A DNA stretch of 64,000 bases, from NCBI GenBank assembly GCA_033964015.1, contig CM066918.1:186001-250000 (forward strand), in the 5' to 3' direction. Both the position numbers and the translations under genes were made by a program. This DNA comes from Scolanthus callimorphus. Its lineage: Eukaryota > Cnidaria > Anthozoa > Actiniaria > Edwardsiidae. The notes beneath the pieces were generated by a model that saw only the letters and a list, made by a program, of their open reading frames with translations, made no database searches and was not told the DNA's origin. Below are positions 39,801 through 47,568 of this stretch, piece after piece; positions within the stretch are counted from its first letter, which is position 1; each line of letters starts with the position of its first letter.

Positions 39801-40295
39801 TGCAGTCGACCTGTAGTCGCGGCACGGTCGCGGCACGGCGGCCTGCAGTCGACCTGTAGTCACGGTCGCGACACGGCGGCCTGCAGTCGACCTGTAGTCG
39901 CGGTACGGTCGCGACACGGCGGCCTGCAGTCGACCTGTAGTCGCGGTACGGTCGCGACACGGCGGCCTGCAGTCGACCTGTAGTCGCGGTACGGTCGCGA
40001 CACGGCGGCCTGCAGTCGACCTGTAGTCGCGGCACGGTCGCGGTCACGGTCACGGTCGCGGTCACGGTCGCGGCGCGGCACAACTTTGTCGCGGCACTTT
40101 TCACAGTCATACGAAATCTGCTCTCAGGGGATCGTGGTCTCTTGTAAATCTAAATATCACAGCGTTTTCCCCACCCTTTACCTCTGCGCTCGATCGAGGA
40201 GATAGCATTCCTCCTGTAGAGCTTGTGGGACTTGTGCGACCGGAATTGTGCGGATCAGTATCAAACACTAGGTAGCTACGCCTTCTTCCAGCCAT
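15835..40295 (-). CDS. PDZ(x3)-anoctamin fusion protein, gene B
   Basis: Predicted membrane anoctamin with an N-terminal array of three PDZ domains, about 1,210 codons. Exons: 40295-40182, 37429-37342, 36560-36421, 35170-35066, 34660-34588, 34395-34259, 32818-32705, 30421-30343, 29994-29858, 29417-29283, 29198-29132, 28949-28840, 28591-28484, 28178-28042, 27716-27659, 27113-27003, 26803-26729, 26473-26409, 26325-26282, 25932-25836, 25221-25119, 24577-24517, 24428-24346, 24063-23927, 23332-23174, 22760-22724, 22604-22493, 22144-22090, 21746-21649, 21517-21387, 21066-20861, 20569-20431, about 20344-20273 (weak), 19933-19843, 16011-15835 (stop). PDZ exons cover residues ~61-371, anoctamin from ~375. 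[19 protein letters not shown] and [12 protein letters not shown] keep acidic residues known to bind Ca2+ in TMEM16A. Frame problems: exon 24063-23927 is one base short relative to gene A, exon 21517-21387 needs non-obvious splice sites, and the 20273/19933 junction does not keep frame. The gene may be partly decayed, or the sequence may hold indel errors. Confidence 0.85.
16396..16615 (+). repeat. 55-bp tandem repeat, 4 copies
   Basis: Units start at 16396, 16451, 16506 and 16561 (AACCTGGACAAGTTATAGCA). Nearly identical; one G/C change in unit 3. Inside the last intron of the PDZ-anoctamin gene. Confidence 0.95.
17850..18085. mobile_element. Element with repeated ACGATTTGTTCGTCT motif
   Basis: The 15-mer GACGATTTGTTCGTC and its inverse occur many times, flanked by TAGTGTGAA (left) and TAGTGTGAAAACGGCCA (right). 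A degenerate foldback structure in the last intron of the PDZ-anoctamin gene. Boundaries uncertain. Confidence 0.5.
18784..19672 (-). repeat. 46-bp minisatellite, about 19 copies, in the last intron of the PDZ-anoctamin gene
   Basis: Unit begins CCTGATGAATATGTCGGGTC and is 46 bp. Variants alternate TAGCC/TACCC, GTC/GCC and GGATAT/GCATAT. As 46 = 1 modulo 3 and no frame holds a stop on the minus strand, it yields three overlapping spurious ORFs that cycle frames. Confidence 0.95.
22982..23127 (+). repeat. ~82-bp direct duplication
   Basis: CCCCTGTAACC(C/T)CTT(A/C)CCCCGTGAGATATAATCTATAT occurs at 22993 and 23075, with the following GACCAAGAGA also shared. Intronic. Confidence 0.8.
23332..23558 (-). 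repeat. 50-70 bp tandem repeats overlapping a splice acceptor
   Basis: ATATGTCAAATATATCAGGG recurs at 23342, 23411, 23461 and 23511 (units ~69, 50, 50 bp). The second unit also copies the first 11 bases and acceptor of exon 23332-23174 (ACTAAAGAAACCTAGAGA), making a duplicate acceptor near 23401. Confidence 0.9.
23927..24063 (-). other. Frameshifted exon in the PDZ-anoctamin gene
   Basis: This exon is 137 bp, whereas its paralogue in gene A (168-305) is 138 bp. It reads normally through [17 protein letters not shown] and FPEEKRSPR, after which the conserved LSGIAI peptide is found only in another frame. The missing base lies at about 23957-23958 (AGG TT- CTA on the minus strand). With the obvious donor at 23926-23925 the next exon (23332-23174, phase 0) is entered one base out and meets TAG after a few codons, which would remove the later membrane helices and the Ca2+ site. 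It may be a true mutation or an assembly indel. Confidence 0.75.
24885..25061 (+). repeat. Duplicated CAT/CAC-rich low-complexity block
   Basis: Two ~80-bp copies (24885-24966 and 24981-25061) rich in CATCATCACCAC. They produce a His-rich spurious ORF in an intron of the PDZ-anoctamin gene. Confidence 0.8.
25336..25495. mobile_element. Foldback element
   Basis: Left arm TTCTTGGATTGCA and GCGGTCATGCTG; right arm CAGCATGGCCGC and TGCAATCCAAGAA. Intronic. Confidence 0.65.
25640..25815 (+). repeat. Degenerate ~60-bp repeats, about 3 copies
   Basis: CGCTTAC...CTATGAATGTT...AGGGC recurs three times with substitutions. Intron of the PDZ-anoctamin gene. Confidence 0.7.
26461..26571 (-). repeat. 70-bp spaced duplication around an exon acceptor
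   Basis: CTCTTTGAGAACCTG(A/G)AAAC at 26462 (contains the acceptor of exon 26473-26409) recurs at 26532 followed by the same CACAATCACATGTA. Confidence 0.85.
27187..27383. mobile_element. Foldback element, AGGGGCCGACCATTTAACTT family, copy 1
   Basis: Ends AGGGGCCGACCATTTAACTT and its mirror AAGTTAAATGGTTGGCCCCT, each next to a poly-G or poly-C run. Shares its internal CTTGCACGGAACAAA with copy 2 at 59472. Intronic in gene B. Confidence 0.85.
29283..29994 (-). CDS. PDZ domain 3 and junction to the anoctamin part
   Basis: Exon 29994-29858 reads [15 protein letters not shown], then [11 protein letters not shown] and LQPGDRILE. Exon 29417-29283 continues [32 protein letters not shown] and ends KSEFYHL at a donor GTAAGA. 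An 84-nt intron follows, then exon 29198-29132 ([15 protein letters not shown]), which is the homologue of the 67-bp exon 6033-5967 of gene A. There is no stop before the donor, and both exons meet at phase 0. Reading through the intron meets TGA. This is the key evidence for the fusion. Confidence 0.9.
30706..30889. mobile_element. Composite foldback element, partial copy 2
   Basis: Begins with a remnant GTATTTCACTGATGTTT and continues with the ACATGACCGCTTGGAGATAC ... GTATCTCCGCACGGCCATGT palindrome found at 11395 and 60298. In an intron of the PDZ-anoctamin gene. Confidence 0.75.
32705..34395 (-). CDS. PDZ domain 2 of the PDZ-anoctamin gene
   Basis: Exon 34395-34259 reads [18 protein letters not shown], then DPSIYVTQI and [11 protein letters not shown]; exon 32818-32705 continues [18 protein letters not shown] and [11 protein letters not shown]. 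The preceding linker exon 34660-34588 ends IELRKDKK plus one base, giving a phase-1 intron just before GLGF, as in PDZ1 and PDZ3. Helix alpha-B appears to begin with Ile, not His. High confidence as a PDZ domain. Confidence 0.92.
32933..33680 (+). repeat. ~120-bp tandem repeat, 3 copies, interrupted by a palindrome
   Basis: CATACCACGTGAC...TTGCACCCCCTTGCCAC...GTTTGGTTGTCT recurs at about 32933, 33446 and 33569; the palindrome 33059-33444 lies between copies 1 and 2. In an intron between PDZ2 exons. Confidence 0.8.
33059..33444. mobile_element. Large palindromic element, ~170-bp arms
   Basis: Left arm from GAACCCAAAAATGGCAAGAT, right arm ending ATCTTGCCATTTTGGGTTC. The arms agree over about 170 bp with few mismatches around a short spacer. 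It interrupts a ~120-bp tandem repeat array. Confidence 0.85.
34749..34901 (+). repeat. 51-bp tandem repeat, 3 copies
   Basis: Units begin GCTAACCTCGTGAATACCTC at 34749, 34800 and 34851. Perfect or nearly so. In an intron of the PDZ-anoctamin gene; the local ORF is an artefact. Confidence 0.93.
36421..37429 (-). CDS. PDZ domain 1 of the PDZ-anoctamin gene (first part; ends in exon 35066-35170)
   Basis: Exon 37429-37342 ends in VELRVRR and carries one base into exon 36560-36421, which reads [10 protein letters not shown] and later PGDRIIE. Exon 35170-35066 supplies the rest ([22 protein letters not shown]). GLGF is the carboxylate-binding loop of PDZ domains, which bind C-terminal peptides of partner proteins. 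The overall pattern resembles SYNJ2BP/Dlg-type PDZ domains ([24 protein letters not shown]). The first residue of helix alpha-B appears to be Gln rather than the His of class I domains, so the ligand class is probably not class I (inference). Confidence 0.9.
36551..36700 (-). repeat. 50-bp tandem repeat overlapping the PDZ1 exon acceptor
   Basis: CCCAAGC(C/A)ATCTGAAAATG starts at 36551, 36601 and 36651. The first copy contains the exon start and acceptor at 36560/36561; the other two duplicate the acceptor-like sequence upstream. Confidence 0.9.
37490..37640 (+). repeat. AT-rich ~38-bp tandem repeats
   Basis: TGATAATTATGACAATTGAT followed by (A/C)TTATGCCTTTGC recurs about four times. In intron 1 of the PDZ-anoctamin gene. 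Confidence 0.8.
39741..40080 (-). repeat. GC-rich 43-bp minisatellite, 7 copies, plus CGGTCA/CGGTCG run
   Basis: The core GGCGGCCTGCAGTCGACCTG recurs at 39751, 39794, 39837, 39874, 39918, 39961 and 40004 (one unit is 37 bp). It ends in short CACGGT/CGCGGT repeats to 40078. It is CpG-dense and lies in intron 1, about 100 bp past the first coding exon of the PDZ-anoctamin gene. Apparent ORFs here are repeat artefacts. Confidence 0.93.
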
Positions 40296-40498
40296 TACAT
40301 CACAGTCGTCATGGAAACATGTCTGAGTGACAGGGGGGAGAAATAAATAAGAGCAAGAGTAGTTGTCATGGTAATTGTAAAAATAAAATTATTTACATTT
40401 ACATTACATCACAGTCGTCATGGAAACATGTCTGAGTGACAGGGGAGAGAAATAAATAAGAGCAAGAGTAGTTGTCATGGTAATTGTGAAAATAAAAT
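40292..40498 (+). repeat. ~110-bp spaced duplication at the 5' end of the PDZ-anoctamin gene
   Basis: CATCACAGTCGTCATGGAAA through TTGTCATGGTAATTGT occurs at about 40295-40378 and again at 40407-40489. The first copy abuts the start codon (40295), so the region just upstream of the ATG is duplicated. Confidence 0.85.
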
Positions 40499-41200
40499 TA
40501 TTATACTCCTTTTATATCTAATTAAGAACTGACTGTGTTAGAGATTACGTCAACGACAAGCTACATGTGTACCTCCAGAACTCATGGCAAGGAATCAGTG
40601 CCTTTGTTCGTAATATATATATAGTTTACAAACCTTTCATCATCTGTTGATGAGAGAGGCTTCTCTTGCTTGTTTCCGTACATTTTTCTAGCTAATCACA
40701 CTGCTTCTGACATGCTTTAGTCCCTTATAGAAAAACTTTATCTAAACGCGATTCTAAGAGAAGCCTTCTTATAAAAAAATCTATCATGAAGATGTCAGCA
40801 AAGTTCCTCTACGAAGTTCTTAGGGCTACCGTCAGCTGATAGCCAGCTAGCCGGTTCTCCAGTGTCACACCAGTGGGTTTTTTCGGATATTTGTTTTTTT
40901 GGGCGTGCGGGATTCAGTAAATCAAATATCCGGAAAAAAAATCTAATTGTTATGCATTGTAATTGTTCAAGTAAAAACTAGCGTTTGTGTTTTGAAACCA
41001 TTACTTTATTTTTTCTTTTTTGTTGTTGTTGTTGTTTACTGATGCATCTTATATGATACAAGGTGTATTAGTAAACAATTATTATAATAATTATAAAATA
41101 TAAACAGAGGTCAGACTTTGTGCCCTTTGAATAATATAAATGTTCAAAATGTGACCGTTATTTCATTTATATCTAGCTACCCAATGTAAATATCTCCATT

Positions 41201-42170
41201 AGGGACCGGTCATTATTTATCGCCTTGGGAGGGGGGGGAGTATTTTGGGTAATACAAGGTCAAAATGCAGTGATCCTCCCTCTAGAAGTACAATGATTAA
41301 CGTGATCCCCCCTCAGAGCAGTTAAACGTTTTCGTGATCCCCCCGACCCCTAATTGACCTTGTAGAAGACAATTTACAGATAGAGGGGATCGCATTTTTC
41401 TTTCCTTGCGCGCGAAGCGCGCCCGAATTTTGATAAACGCATTTCATCAAGCCTCAGAGAAAGTGTACATGAACATTCCGTTTTATTTTGTGTATAGTAA
41501 ACAAATCCAGTAGGTTTTATTATTCATGCGCGCAATTGCGCGCCGAAATGACGAAATTGTTATTATTCATTTGCGTGAAGCGCGACCCAAATGACGAATT
41601 TCTATGCCTGTAACTTCGAACTCACGCTTACTCACTTCTTTCAAACATAGTGACTACCCGCCAGGCCTATCACTGCAGGGTAGAGTTTGTTTTTCCGAGC
41701 CAAGATGCACTTGTTCTTGTGATTGGTGCGAAGGTAGTGTCTTCGTTGCGCAAGTTGGCAAAGACTATATTAGATTAAATTCTTTATGCGCGCGAAGCGC
41801 GCCGAAATTTTTATTATGTATTGAGTGAAGAAGACGTTTATTCTACTTATACCGTTATCGATACATGAGAATACATACAATAAATCATATAAACATTAAG
41901 AGAAATGGAAAACTGTACCAAAAAATCATAGTAGATCATACTGGTACATTAAATCATTGATAAATTTAGCTGTCCGATTAATGATCGATTCGTCATTCAT
42001 TGAAGATACAATACAGAAAATGCAAATGTTAGAGAAGTTGCTGGAATAACTACTTAGAAAATTTCTTGTGGTCCCCCCTTTCAGGGCTTCAGGCTTTGAG
42101 AGATCCCCTTTCGCTCGCCCTAAAATGAAGTGATCCTTACTAACCCGAAGAAGATCCGTAATGGCCGATC
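41201..42170. mobile_element. Palindromic repeat element with GCGCGAAGCGCGC motifs, copy 1
   Basis: Starts AGGGACCGGTCATTATTTAT; ends around AATGGCCGATCGAAA. Contains several GCGCGAAGCGCGC palindromes (41409, 41788) and blocks shared in inverse orientation with 50649-51125. Boundaries approximate; no transposase ORF seen. Confidence 0.55.
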
Positions 42171-44511
42171 GAAATATCATATTAAATAATTTTTAAAAGC
42201 TGTATGTCGACCTTTCATTAAAAAAAAAAACGATTTTCAGGATCTACAGCTTTCAGCAATACCTTCCATACCTTGTACGCGAATTTGCATTTTCTTAGTC
42301 TACATGTACCTCTGTAGGCACATCACTTGTTTTATAAACAGGGCCCGGCTAGCGGATGGTTGTGGGATGGGTCACCTCACGACTGTTTCTCTAATATCTG
42401 TCTAAAGGCCCGCTTGCCGCTCGTATGGAAGACTGCCGTGACACGCGAGGGGTCCAGATAGTAGAGCTAGATAGTTGGACCGATTACCAGGATGAGTCTC
42501 CTCGTGTATAAAATTAAAACAAGTACTTTGACTGTGTGAAATAATACCATTGGTGCTTAAGTCGCATCAAGGGATCAGATCTAAAAAGGTTCGTCCGAGG
42601 AAGCACCAGGAAAACAAATATTTTATTAAAGTCCCGTTGCCCTGAGAGGAACTTCCCGTTGTAAATAAACTGACAAATGCAAACTTCACACACATAGATT
42701 CCACATATAAAACTAAAGATCATGCAACATTACAAAATTAATTCAATTTTTGCTGGGCTTTTGTCTGTCTTGTTGTGTTTTGTCTGCTGTATTATCAACA
42801 CTAAACATACTGGTAACACTAATATAACCTGAACCTGTAACACGGAGCAGTTAAACCTAACGAGATCTTATTCTTTATGTACTTTTATTTGAGTATGAAG
42901 TCATATCTCAGTTAGTGAGCGGTGGCGAAATGTTTATAAGTTTATAGTAGGGGAGTTCGAAGCACAAATCTACAGCCGGATAGCGATATTGAAATCACAA
43001 CATACAAACGTGCAAACCCTCACCTGAATTCACTCTCAAGTGCCTTGAAAACAACGGCGATCTAGAACATCTCCTTCTGTCAGGCTTTCTTTCAGTCGTT
43101 TTTCATAATAATTTGTGCCAAATAAACTGCATATTACGAATAAAGGCACTTATTCATTGCCATGAGTTCTGGAGGCAGTTAAAAACCTGGCGTGATGTGT
43201 GTAGTTGGCGCGCTTTTACAAATACTAGTAGTATTATGATAATTATGTAAGCTGTATTATGTTACGCATTTAGTGAGTTTTGATTGGTCGCGCACGCATT
43301 GATGACTCGCCGGGTTAATGTTGCGTGACCAGCCTGTTGTATGACGGTTGAAGTCATGCAATTCAAAGGTTTTTACTTGCGCTATAGATTGTATAGAAAC
43401 TGTATTCCTGGTTGAGCTGCTTTCTCTTGGATATCTAGTCTGTTTTATACAGAATATATTATCTCTACGCGAAGGGTATTTCGGACGAAAACTTCTCCAG
43501 TGCGCACAAGATGAATTTTGAAAAAGGCGGCGGGCGCGTGGGACATTTGGCTACCATCTGGTTCTTCTGTAAAACTCTGAAAATCTCTGCGGTTTGTATA
43601 AGTGAAAATTTTATAACAAACGGTGTAACGGAATTAAGACGGAACCACTCCATTGCCGAGAGACTTCATACTATGATTGCAAAAAAAGGTATTGGCAGTA
43701 TGACGGGTCACAAATGGGGACTTTCGGGCCATTGTAAAGCATACCCGCCAACAATATGTTATACAATTATGTAGCTATAGCATCTACGCATTTCAATTCG
43801 ACTACGAAAGACACTCAAAATACTGATAAAATCCACAGCGAAAGCAATATCATCATACAAGTCGTGTGCCACAATGACTGAAATTGGACACTGAAAAATG
43901 CTAACTCTTTATTGCACTTGCTATTACAGGTTAAAGGCTTCTAATTCTGCTTTCATTGTACTGCAGTTAACTAGTAAAGTCTCGGGTGAAAGTAGAACCG
44001 TTTTTTTTACTTGTGCGCAGCTTGAAAAACAGTTGCTTGTCATGCTTCACATGAATACACGAGAATACTGAATTGTTTTGCTTTTTATACTTACTTTCTG
44101 TACTTTTACTAAAGCTTTCTTTGTCCATAATTCAGGCAAATATTTTTGTTAGCGGTTTCACTAGTTGCTCAGCTTCCATACTTCATTATCTTCTTCCTTC
44201 TCCCGTTCACAATCACTGCTCTCTCTCTCTCTCTCAAATGACCTTGCCATGAAATCACCGCTCTGACGAGGCCATGGAAAGAGCGAGTGGGAAACAGCCA
44301 AGTCCTAAAATGCGATTCCCCATTCTAGTCGAAACTGTCGCATTTCGTTTGACAAGAAGTATCGATAAATCATTGCAAATTTTAAACACATATCATAATT
44401 AGCCAATCACTTTGGCTTGAAAAGACAGAAGATAACAAACTTAAATGGCCTGACAGTGACGTGTAATTGTGCATTCCCAAGAAGATTTTAATCAATTCTC
44501 ATTTTTTTTAC
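42171..44511. other. Intergenic, nothing recognised
   Basis: No conserved protein, repeat pair or RNA gene seen apart from a short CT run near 44219-44236. Confidence 0.5.
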
Positions 44512-44830
44512 TATATATATAAGGTTCGATAAAGGAATTTAAGGAATGAGGCTCGATATATATTTTACGCTATGGAGCTCACTAGCTTTATAGTCGCGAT
44601 GTTATCATGAGCTCATCCCCAGTCGCAAACAAGAACAACAAAAACACGAACGTTGAGATAAGTAACAAGTTTCCGAGGTCCTGTCACCACAGCGCAATAT
44701 TCACGATGCGCGCGAAAGTTCATGATCAGCGAGACTGGCAAAGAGACTTCTGTAAACAGCCAAAAATGGATGGAGCAAGCATTTTCAAATCATCTCCGCT
44801 ATTCAAACCGCCAGAGTACGTAAATGTAAG
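44512..44830 (+). CDS. Possible TATA-driven first exon, unknown protein
   Basis: A TATATATAAGG box at 44512-44524 is followed 83 nt later by ATG at 44607. The ORF stays open to 45005, but the part with real protein character is the first ~73 codons, rich in Ser, Asn, Lys (MSSSPVANKNN; DWQRDFCKQPKMDG). A possible donor AAT|GTAAGC lies near 44826. I find no acceptor partner and recognise no family. It could equally be a chance ORF. Confidence 0.22.
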
Positions 44831-45245
44831 CAACCGCAAAAACCCAAAGAGCTTTAAAAATGCATGTTCAGCCTTTTCCCACGCATTTCTTTTCATCGTA
44901 TTTAGACTTTCTTTATCCGGAATATTGCGTCATCTTTGGCTAATGTGCGTTATTGGCATAACTATTTTCAGACACTGCGATAAGAATTGCATACAGTATC
45001 TGTGAGATTCTCCCTCACGTGGCAGGTAAATACAGAAAATGTATGAAAAAATCCAGAGAGTGACAATGCGAGTGAAATATCAGTAAATATATGAACATTT
45101 TCCATGCGTGTGACAGGCTTCAAAATCTTGTGCATGACACCCGCCTAATGCCGGTAGCCGGTAGCTATGGAATAGAGTGCAGAGCAACATTTTTCCCGAA
45201 CGTGTTCTGACATGTCAGAATAACAGTGGCGGCCAAGGAATCGTA

Positions 45246-45449
45246 GACCCCGTCCACACTACACCGTTTTCAAACGAAAACGGATACTTTTTGCTCCGTT
45301 TTCAAAAAGATTTGCGTCCACACTTATCGTTTTCGTATTGTTTTTGCCGTTTTCGGTGATCGTTTTCGGCGTTGTAGTGTGGACGATAGCCGTATCCGGA
45401 GCAAAAAGTATCCGTTTTTGTTTGAAAACGGTGTAGTGTGGAGGGGGTC
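45246..45449. mobile_element. Foldback element with ~55-bp arms
   Basis: GACCCCGTCCACACTACACC at the left and its mirror GGTGTAGTGTGGAGGGGGTC at the right; arms include GGATACTTTTTGCTCCG and its mirror. Confidence 0.85.
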
Positions 45450-45689
45450 TTATAAGGTGGCTGGACTGTATAAACGGGTTACTCTGTCACACTCTGAGTA
45501 AATAGAAGAATGCCACCTGCTTTTCACTGGAGCCATATCCTTATTGATTTCTCTGTTTGTCTGGTCTCATGTCTGCTTCATTGTTAGTTATTTGAGAAAA
45601 AATGGAAAACGCTAGCATTTTATATACTGATCAAATGCGGGTTTGCCGATGTGAATATAACATATGCGAGGACCAATGAGGTCTTATCG

Positions 45690-46878
45690 CAGGGTCTGGA
45701 TGGGGTTAACCGACTAGCGACAAACGGCCTAAAAAATAACCGACTACCGACAAAACGGGGAAAAAGTTACTGACTACCGACAAAAAAATATTTACTGACT
45801 ACCGACATTTTATGATTGCCCGTATTATAAACTCTTCATTTCTATCGCCAACATACATAAATCCTAATTTATATTCTTGCGAACTCGGCTATCTACTAAA
45901 CGAAACGCAAGTTCACACAAGTCGATGCAAGTTGTGACTTGCACAGACTTTTGACTTTTGACTTTTGTTCACTTGCGCTGAGATGCAAGTTTTCATCACG
46001 TTAGGGGCCGACCATTTGACTTTTTTTGGGGGGGATGGATGATTTTGAAAAAAAAAAATATCCTGCAAGCTACGTTCCCCAGAAAACATTTCATGCAAAA
46101 GCAGAAGAGTAAAAGAAAAAATTCTACGATTGTGCACCCTGCATGTGGTAACTTCACATACTGGGCTCTACATTTTCGCGCGCATAAGAGTTCATTGAAC
46201 TTTCCCTACAAGCTTCCTTGGATTTTATTGCCGTGCCCGTGGAGGTTTGCAACCGGGTCCGGGTTTTATTGTTACGGCTCCCGTGTAGCTTATTCATTGT
46301 GTGAGTAAGAGAAACGAGTGCTGAAAATGCTAGGACATTTTTTAAATCTCTTTTTATCATTGAGATATACTAAAATAATTTATATTCGATGATATAACGT
46401 CTCCAAAACAAATATACACAAAGGACTTTAATTTTTTGATTTCAAATGTTTCTCCTTCTGTTAATTCTGCCAATCTGTTTGCAGCAGCCATCTCACACTT
46501 CCCTGCTGCCAGTAAATAAACTAGTAATTGTTGCTGAATAAATTAAAATTATATGCCAATCAGGGGGCTCGAATCCCTATATTTACTGGAAAATTATACT
46601 TAATGTTGGATATATACTACTTCAGGAACCAATCAGAGTGCGCGAAAATGACTATTTACTGATTTGCAGCGCTTACTACTCAGAAAAAGGCAAAATATCT
46701 TAAAAGAGACTCCATTTGTAGAACCTGACAGTAACTAACAAGGTTTGTAATTTTCAATTTTACTACTTTTTAATTGTTAACTTAGATTTACCGACTACCG
46801 AAAATTTTAACTGACTACCGACAAATTACTGAAATTTTAACTGACTACCGACATGCGGACCCCCCCATCCAGACCCTG
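45690..46878. mobile_element. Non-autonomous DNA transposon with subterminal ACTACCGACA repeats
   Basis: Perfect 16-bp terminal inverted repeats CAGGGTCTGGATGGGG, flanked by TTATCG on both sides (45684-45689, 46879-46884). Inside each end are several copies of (T/C)GACTACCGACAAA. No transposase ORF. Contains the AGGGGCCGACC fragment at 46003. Confidence 0.85.
46003..46090 (+). mobile_element. One-ended fragment of the AGGGGCCGACCATTTAACTT family
   Basis: AGGGGCCGACCATTTGACTT followed by poly-G and GATTTTGAAAAA, without a recognisable right end. Lies inside the element 45690-46878. Confidence 0.65.
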
Positions 46879-47472
46879 TTATCGACGTCGTGCCAGAGTC
46901 GCATCGTCCGTAGTACCAGTCCGATCCAAAACTAGAAGATCTCACCCGGAATCCTTCATACTTTTCATCTCTCCTTTTTTCCAAGGACGATAATTCAATG
47001 GAACAATCTCCCGCCTCTGTTTTTTGTGAAAACTGCTCATTAGACTCTTTTAGAAACCAGATAAGCCGCTTAAATCATAATTCAATTTAATTGATGATTT
47101 ATTTATTTATTTTATTTATTATTTATTTTATTTTCCTTAATTAGACTTAGTTTGTATATATATCTAGCTGACCCCCAGCCAGTAATCCTCGTTTGTGAGG
47201 GGTCGGACTGTTTTGGAAAAAAGTTAAAGTAAACTGAGTAAAACAATTTAAAAATGTCTAATGAAACGGCATCATTTGAAAAAGGAAAGGGACCGAGACG
47301 AACTTTCTTTCTTTCTTTATCTCTTTCTTTCTTTTGTTCATTCCGAAATATAACTCATTATTGCAAAAAGAGCCCTGCCCGCCCGGTCCCCGGCCCCCTC
47401 TCTCTAACAGTGCCCCGCCTACTTGCGCCCACGCACTTATTGCCCAGTTACAGTTCAGTTAACATGGTAGGG

Positions 47473-47479
47473 TATAAAA
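47473..47479 (+). promoter_or_regulatory. TATA box of the first PAQR gene
   Basis: GGTATAAAACA lies about 95 nt upstream of the ATG at 47569. A start site about 30 nt downstream would give a 5' UTR of roughly 65 nt, in keeping with an intronless gene whose promoter abuts its coding exon. Positional inference only. Confidence 0.5.
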
Positions 47480-47568
47480 CACAAGCAATACTACCGGTAT
47501 GCAGAATAGATGTATTGCAGCTGCGATAAACAGCAAAAGATATTTCCAAAGTTCCTCCCCACAGTAAA

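Larger units (their letters stand above)
37430..40181. other. Intron 1 of the PDZ-anoctamin gene
   Basis: Contains AT-rich repeats (37490-37640), degenerate ~55-bp repeats (about 37918-38031, CGATAGCAGACAATT) and the GC-rich minisatellite. No exon seen. Confidence 0.6.

Noticed and set aside
39471..40110. Arg/Thr-rich ORFs
   Set aside because: Translation of the GC-rich 43-bp minisatellite.
47254..47529. 91-aa ORF upstream of PAQR copy 1
   Set aside because: Low-complexity Ser/Leu/Phe peptide overlapping the TATA box; no family resemblance.
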